Below are positions 14,037 through 16,949 of a stretch of DNA of 16,949 nucleotides, piece by piece; positions within the stretch are counted from its first letter, which is position 1; each line of letters opens with the position of its first letter. Source of the stretch: Methylococcaceae bacterium. GTDB taxonomy: Bacteria > Pseudomonadota > Gammaproteobacteria > Methylococcales > UBA1147. The notes beneath the pieces were generated by a model, which was not told where the DNA came from, did no database searches, and saw only the letters and a list, made by a program, of their open reading frames with translations. Position numbers and translations under genes: made by a program. The DNA is taken from assembly GCA_022616595.1 (NCBI GenBank), contig JAKEEL010000122.1, positions 1-16,949 on the forward strand, read 5' to 3'.

Positions 14037-14078
14037 GACAACAGGAACAGGTCTATACGGCGACCTGTTCCTGCTGTC
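14037..14078 (+). terminator. Strong hairpin after the comEA-type gene
   Basis: GACAACAGGAACAGGT (14037-14052) pairs with ACCTGTTCCTGCTGTC (14063-14078) over 16 positions with one A-C mismatch and a ten-base loop. It is followed by GTCGTTTTC. The T run is short, but the stem is long and lies 24 bases after the stop codon, so a terminator is likely. Confidence 0.75.
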
Positions 14079-14483
14079 GTCGTTTTCAGTGTACAATTCA
14101 ACCGCAGGGCCATCCGGTCCTGCGTGTTTCTTTCTAGGGCATCGGGTCTTCGTAGCAAAAGATGCCTGGTGCTGCTATCATTTCAAAGGTACAGACAGTC
14201 GGCGAATCGGGCTTCAATCCGGTAATTTGAAAGGAAATGGATCGGTTCTGAGCGGGCCGAAGCGCTCGCAGCCGCCTAAGAATCCGGGAGCGAATTCTTG
14301 AATCATCCTGAAGACAAATAATAATCAAAACATTCCTTGTTGCTATCGAATCGCCTTGGCCGCCGGATAGCGGTGATTTCACAAAGCGGATATAAACCTT
14401 ATCGATTCGTGAGCGACGAGACTCGGGTTTCCCACGCTTGTCTCGTGCCGGTCCTTATTAATCTTCAGAAACCAATTGATATC
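14079..14483. other. Intergenic region and cysC leader with several hairpins
   Basis: About 400 bases with no convincing gene. Visible structures are CGCAGG/CCTGCG near 14104-14125, GGCATC/GATGCC near 14139-14165, and TTTCAAA/TTTGAAA arms bracketing about 38 bases near 14180-14233. GAGCG/CGCTC lies near 14250-14268 and AAGAAT/ATTCTT near 14278-14299. A promoter candidate follows at 14298-14325. The cysC frame is open upstream to 14337, but that part has no family similarity. The hairpin density may mean an unrecognised small RNA. Confidence 0.4.
14298..14325 (+). promoter_or_regulatory. Promoter candidate for cysC-galU
   Basis: TTGAAT (14298-14303) and AATAAT (14320-14325) are separated by 16 bases. 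This would give a leader of about 150 bases before cysC. Confidence 0.45.
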
Positions 14484-15083
14484 ATGGACAATAATCTAGT
14501 CTGGCATAATGCGGTCGTGTCTCGCGCGATGCGCCAACAGAAGAATCACCACAAAAGTTTCATATTGTGGTTCACCGGGCTTTCCGGGGCCGGGAAATCA
14601 ACTCTCGCGCACCGTGTGGAGGAAATTCTTTATCACAAGGGCTGCAACACCTACGTATTCGACGGAGATAATGTGCGGCACGGGTTGTGCGCCGACCTGG
14701 GTTTCAGCGATTCCGATCGCCACGAGAATATCCGCCGAATCGGTGAAATGAGTAAATTATTCATCGAAGCAGGGGTCATCGCGCTGACCGCCTTTATTTC
14801 ACCGTTCTCTTCGGATCGCCAAGTGGTCAGATCGCTGGTTGAGCCTGGAGATTTCATCGAAATATTTTGCGATGCACCGGTTGCCGTCTGCGAATCGCGG
14901 GATCCGAAAGGGCTTTATAAAAAGGCTAGAATCGGCCAGATTCAACATTTCACGGGCATTTCATCTCCTTACGAAGTTCCCGAGAATCCCGAGATCATTG
15001 TACCGACCGGAACCGAGAGCCTCGAATTCTGTGCGGGTAAAGTGGTTACTTTTCTCGCCGGAAACGATATGATTCCATTGTGA
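14484..15083 (+). CDS. cysC: Adenylylsulfate kinase (APS kinase)
   Basis: A 199-residue enzyme that phosphorylates adenosine 5'-phosphosulfate with ATP to give PAPS, the sulfate donor for sulfotransferases and an intermediate of sulfate reduction. It has the same length as E. coli CysC and matches throughout: NLVWHNAVVSR at the start, P-loop GLSGAGKST (32-40), FDGDNVRHGLCADLGFSDSDR, ENIRRIGEM, LTAFISPFSSDR with the phospho-accepting serine of the family, and RDPKGLYKKAR. ATG at 14484-14486 is chosen by this alignment; no clear Shine-Dalgarno is seen. No cysN, cysD or reductase gene is near. It is followed 27 bases later by galU, so this looks like a precursor-supply unit rather than a sulfate assimilation operon. 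Confidence 0.95.
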   Translation: MDNNLVWHNAVVSRAMRQQKNHHKSFILWFTGLSGAGKSTLAHRVEEILYHKGCNTYVFDGDNVRHGLCADLGFSDSDRHENIRRIGEMSKLFIEAGVIALTAFISPFSSDRQVVRSLVEPGDFIEIFCDAPVAVCESRDPKGLYKKARIGQIQHFTGISSPYEVPENPEIIVPTGTESLEFCAGKVVTFLAGNDMIPL

Positions 15084-15110
15084 ATATAGAATATTTCACG
15101 GGTTTGTAAC

Positions 15111-15992
15111 ATGTATCGGCAAGTCAAAAAAGCAGTATTTCCGGTCGCGGGATTAGGAACGAGATTCCTTCCCGCGACCAAAGCCAGTCCCAAAGAAATG
15201 CTTCCGGTAGTCGATAAGCCGTTGATCCAATATGCCGTGGAAGAAGCAGTGGCGGCCGGAATCGAAGTCATGATCTTCATCACCGGACGAACCAAACAAT
15301 CCATTGCCGATCATTTCGACAAAGCCTACGAGCTGGAAACCGAACTGGAACAGCGCCAGAAGTACAATACTCTCGCCACGGTCCGAAATATTGTTCCGGC
15401 CGATGTGGCCTGTGTTCATATCCGGCAGGCGCAGGCATTGGGATTGGGGCACGCGGTATTGTGCGCGAAACCGGTGGTCGGCGACGAGCCGTTCGCGGTG
15501 ATCCTGGCGGACGATCTGATCGACAACAAGGGACCTGGTTGCATTGGCCAAATGGTGGATGTTTTTCTGGAAGAACAAGCCAGCATCCTCGGGGTCGAGA
15601 GGGTCGCTCCGGCGGCGACTCAGAGTTACGGAATCGTCAAAACCGCAGGAAAAGCAGGGTCACTGGCACGCATTCAAAGTATCGTGGAAAAACCGCGACC
15701 CGAAGAGGCACCTTCAAACCTCGGGGTGGTCGGGCGTTATATCCTAACCCCGTCGATTTTTGATGAAATCGAATCTACGGGCCGGGGCGCCGGCGGTGAA
15801 ATCCAGTTAACCGACGCGATTGCCGGACTTTTGAAGAAAGAATCGGTTTATGCCTATGAATTCGAAGGCACCCGCTATGATTGCGGTTCAAAACTCGGCT
15901 ATTTGATCGCAACCGTGGAACACGCGCTGCAACATCAAGAATTGAAAGACGATTTCAGGCGATACCTGATGCAACTGAATCTCGAGGGATAA
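15111..15992 (+). CDS. galU: UTP-glucose-1-phosphate uridylyltransferase
   Basis: A 293-residue GalU, full length for the family. It makes UDP-glucose from UTP and glucose-1-phosphate for glycolipids, polysaccharides and trehalose. Signature parts are VFPVAGLGTRFLPATKASPK (9-28) with EMLPVVDKPLIQYAVEEA after it, FITGRTKQSIADHFD, IRQAQALGLGHAVLCA, FAVILADDLID, GVVGRYIL, GAGGEIQLTDAI and YDCGSKLGYL. The start ATG at 15111 fits the family; only a weak purine stretch precedes it. Transcribed after cysC with a 27-base gap. UDP-glucose could feed the GT4 glycosyltransferase at 2015-3211, but that link is only plausible. Confidence 0.96.
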   Translation: MYRQVKKAVFPVAGLGTRFLPATKASPKEMLPVVDKPLIQYAVEEAVAAGIEVMIFITGRTKQSIADHFDKAYELETELEQRQKYNTLATVRNIVPADVACVHIRQAQALGLGHAVLCAKPVVGDEPFAVILADDLIDNKGPGCIGQMVDVFLEEQASILGVERVAPAATQSYGIVKTAGKAGSLARIQSIVEKPRPEEAPSNLGVVGRYILTPSIFDEIESTGRGAGGEIQLTDAIAGLLKKESVYAYEFEGTRYDCGSKLGYLIATVEHALQHQELKDDFRRYLMQLNLEG

Positions 15993-16398
15993 AGCCCAAG
16001 GATTCGAGCATCCTGTAAATATTCAGACCACTCATAAAAAACTTGAAGCGTATCGGAGGTCTGAAAAAGCTGGGGGGGAACAAGCGAAGAAACACGCTAA
16101 CCGGGGAAGCAACCCGGCGCCGAAGGATTCGGAAGGCATCAAACTTTGGCGGTCACCGGACAGGAGGAACACTTTTGCGAGACTTGGTGCCTCGAAGCGC
16201 AAATCGGCGGTAGCGCTGGCGAAGCGCGCCGTGTGAATGTGCCTCGCGGCTTGCGGGCATTCTATCCTCGGCCGATCGCAAATGCGGCAAGGGCCAGTTT
16301 CATTCCCGGAACACGGGACTCAGGCCTTCAGGATTGGCCGGACAGTGCGTCCGAACGCCACCAGAATTGACAATGATTCATATCATTTGAAACCTCTT
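15993..16398. other. Gene-free region with dense hairpins, possible structured RNA
   Basis: No credible frame in about 400 bases. Inverted repeats visible on the plus strand are TTCAGACC/GGTCTGAA (16022-16029, 16058-16065), AGCG/CGCT (16083-16086, 16095-16098), CCGGG/CCCGG (16101-16105, 16113-16117) and CCGAA/TTCGG (16120-16124, 16128-16132). A further nested stem pairs CGGC with GCCG and GCGCT with AGCGC (16205-16231). A run of seven G lies at 16072-16078. Between 16118 and 16163 the strings CGCCGAAGGA and ACCGGACAG recall parts of a glycine riboswitch, but the closing P1 stem is absent. AATGAT/ATCATT at 16372-16387 is a further small palindrome. No gene lies downstream on the plus strand to be regulated. 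Confidence 0.4.
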
Positions 16399-16746
16399 TT
16401 AATACAACACGTCAATTCTTCTCGCGACACAATAGCCATTATATTTCTGAGTATTGTCCACCTGTACGGTTACGGGTTTATTTAATGAAAACGCCATTAA
16501 CGCTGACGCGTAATGGCGCTCTCCAGCCCCGTGAAATCCGCCATTGCAATCTAAACTCACCCATCCGTTCGCCGGACATCCGTTACTGACTGCTGTGGAA
16601 AGTTCAATCATACAACCGCCAAAATTCGATGCCTCACTCAATGTCCGTTTTATAGTCCCGCTAACAAAGAATGGAGCGGCCTGAACACTCATGGACATCA
16701 CGATCAGCAAAATCGTTAACCTGGATCGTCTTATTGCATTTTTCAT
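16399..16746 (-). CDS. Small secreted four-cysteine protein, function unknown
   Basis: A 115-residue protein with a clear Sec signal peptide (MKNAIRRSRLTILLIVMSMS, then VQA before APFF, cleavage near residue 23) and a mature part of about 92 residues. The mature part has four cysteines (GGCMIEL, NGCPANG, LDCNGG, NGYCVARR), enough for two disulfides, and alternates short strands (FFVSGTIKR, GWVSLDC, KPVTVQVDN, CVARRIDVL), suggesting a compact beta fold. I do not recognise the family. ATG at 16744-16746 is chosen over an upstream GTG because AGAGGTG stands six bases before it. It may be co-transcribed with the gene cut by the right edge, 55 bases upstream. Confidence 0.8.
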   Translation of the reverse strand: MKNAIRRSRLTILLIVMSMSVQAAPFFVSGTIKRTLSEASNFGGCMIELSTAVSNGCPANGWVSLDCNGGFHGAGERHYASALMAFSLNKPVTVQVDNTQKYNGYCVARRIDVLY

Positions 16747-16801
16747 CTTGGTCACCTCTTTTATTGAATTTCACGTTCAAAAACGAAAATAGAGTATCTC
16801 C

Positions 16802-16949
16802 CTAATCATTAAACCGGCCTTCTTCGACTTTGAGCGATTCCGGTTCCACTTGCATTTCCGCAGGTTCGGGCGGCAATTCGTCCGGCTGCAAGTAGTTTTC
16901 CGGATCGCCGGCTACAGGAATGATATCCTCCACCTCCGATGGAATCTGA
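16802..16949 (-). CDS. C-terminal end of an acidic protein (cut by the right edge)
   Basis: The last 48 codons of a frame open to the window edge, ending in TAG at 16802-16804. The tail is rich in Glu, Asp and Pro (PENYLQPDELPPEPAEM, then VEPESLKVEEGRFND), with no hydrophobic core, so it looks like a disordered acidic C-terminus. The regular, GC-ending codons and its place upstream of another minus-strand gene favour a real gene. The family cannot be named from this fragment. Confidence 0.55.
   Translation of the reverse strand, partial: QIPSEVEDIIPVAGDPENYLQPDELPPEPAEMQVEPESLKVEEGRFND

Noticed and set aside
16118..16163. Glycine riboswitch
   Set aside because: Only core-like strings are present. 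The P1 helix cannot be formed and no glycine-related gene lies downstream.
16372..16387. Fur-box-like palindrome AATGAT...ATCATT
   Set aside because: It lies beyond the 3' end of the small secreted gene and downstream of galU, not in any promoter region, and matches the Fur consensus only in part.
16146..16485. Plus-strand frames resembling transposase debris
   Set aside because: Translations are Arg-rich without transposase motifs, and no flanking direct repeats or terminal inverted repeats of an insertion sequence can be seen.

Overview
The window looks like part of a gammaproteobacterial chromosome. The evidence is the order initiator tRNA, hairpin leader, rimP (a metY-rimP-type locus), DctA, CysC and GalU proteins close to the gammaproteobacterial ones, and a DUF3014-like protein. 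The genus cannot be read from the sequence; Chromatiales- or Methylococcales-like is only a guess. No integrase, transposase, CRISPR array or phage gene is visible.

Left edge (1-455, minus strand): an initiator tRNA with a good promoter, a strong terminator, a second terminator-like hairpin just before the Shine-Dalgarno of rimP, and the start of rimP, which is cut by the window edge.

862-4857 (minus strand): the most interesting block. A serine-palmitoyltransferase-like alpha-oxoamine synthase is followed by a GT4 glycosyltransferase of the diacylglycerol-glucosyltransferase type and a membrane O-acyltransferase. Together they could condense an amino acid with an acyl chain, add a sugar and acylate the product, which suggests a glycosphingolipid or related lipid. 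This is inference from gene order and family. A doubtful 108-codon frame overlaps the start of the first gene.

5213-10426 (minus strand): a probable transcription unit with a YbaK-type editing deacylase, an EF-G paralogue whose catalytic G3 histidine is tyrosine, a Nudix hydrolase overlapping the EF-G paralogue, an ABC ATPase of the LolD/MacB class without a neighbouring permease, and a DctA-type C4-dicarboxylate symporter with a charged insertion.

10757-14078: a single-pass DUF3014-like protein on the plus strand. On the minus strand a subtilisin-like protease is followed by a small stand-alone protein resembling a subtilisin propeptide inhibitor, whose start region carries a run of eight C. 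The two are separated by two palindromic elements. A small exported ComEA-type helix-hairpin-helix protein follows on the plus strand with a clear hairpin.

14298-15992 (plus strand): APS kinase (cysC) and UTP-glucose-1-phosphate uridylyltransferase (galU), both making activated precursors (PAPS and UDP-glucose). Downstream lie about 400 bases without a credible gene but with a dense set of hairpins, possibly a structured RNA or the remains of an element. The right edge has a small secreted four-cysteine protein of unknown function and the acidic C-terminus of another gene, both on the minus strand.
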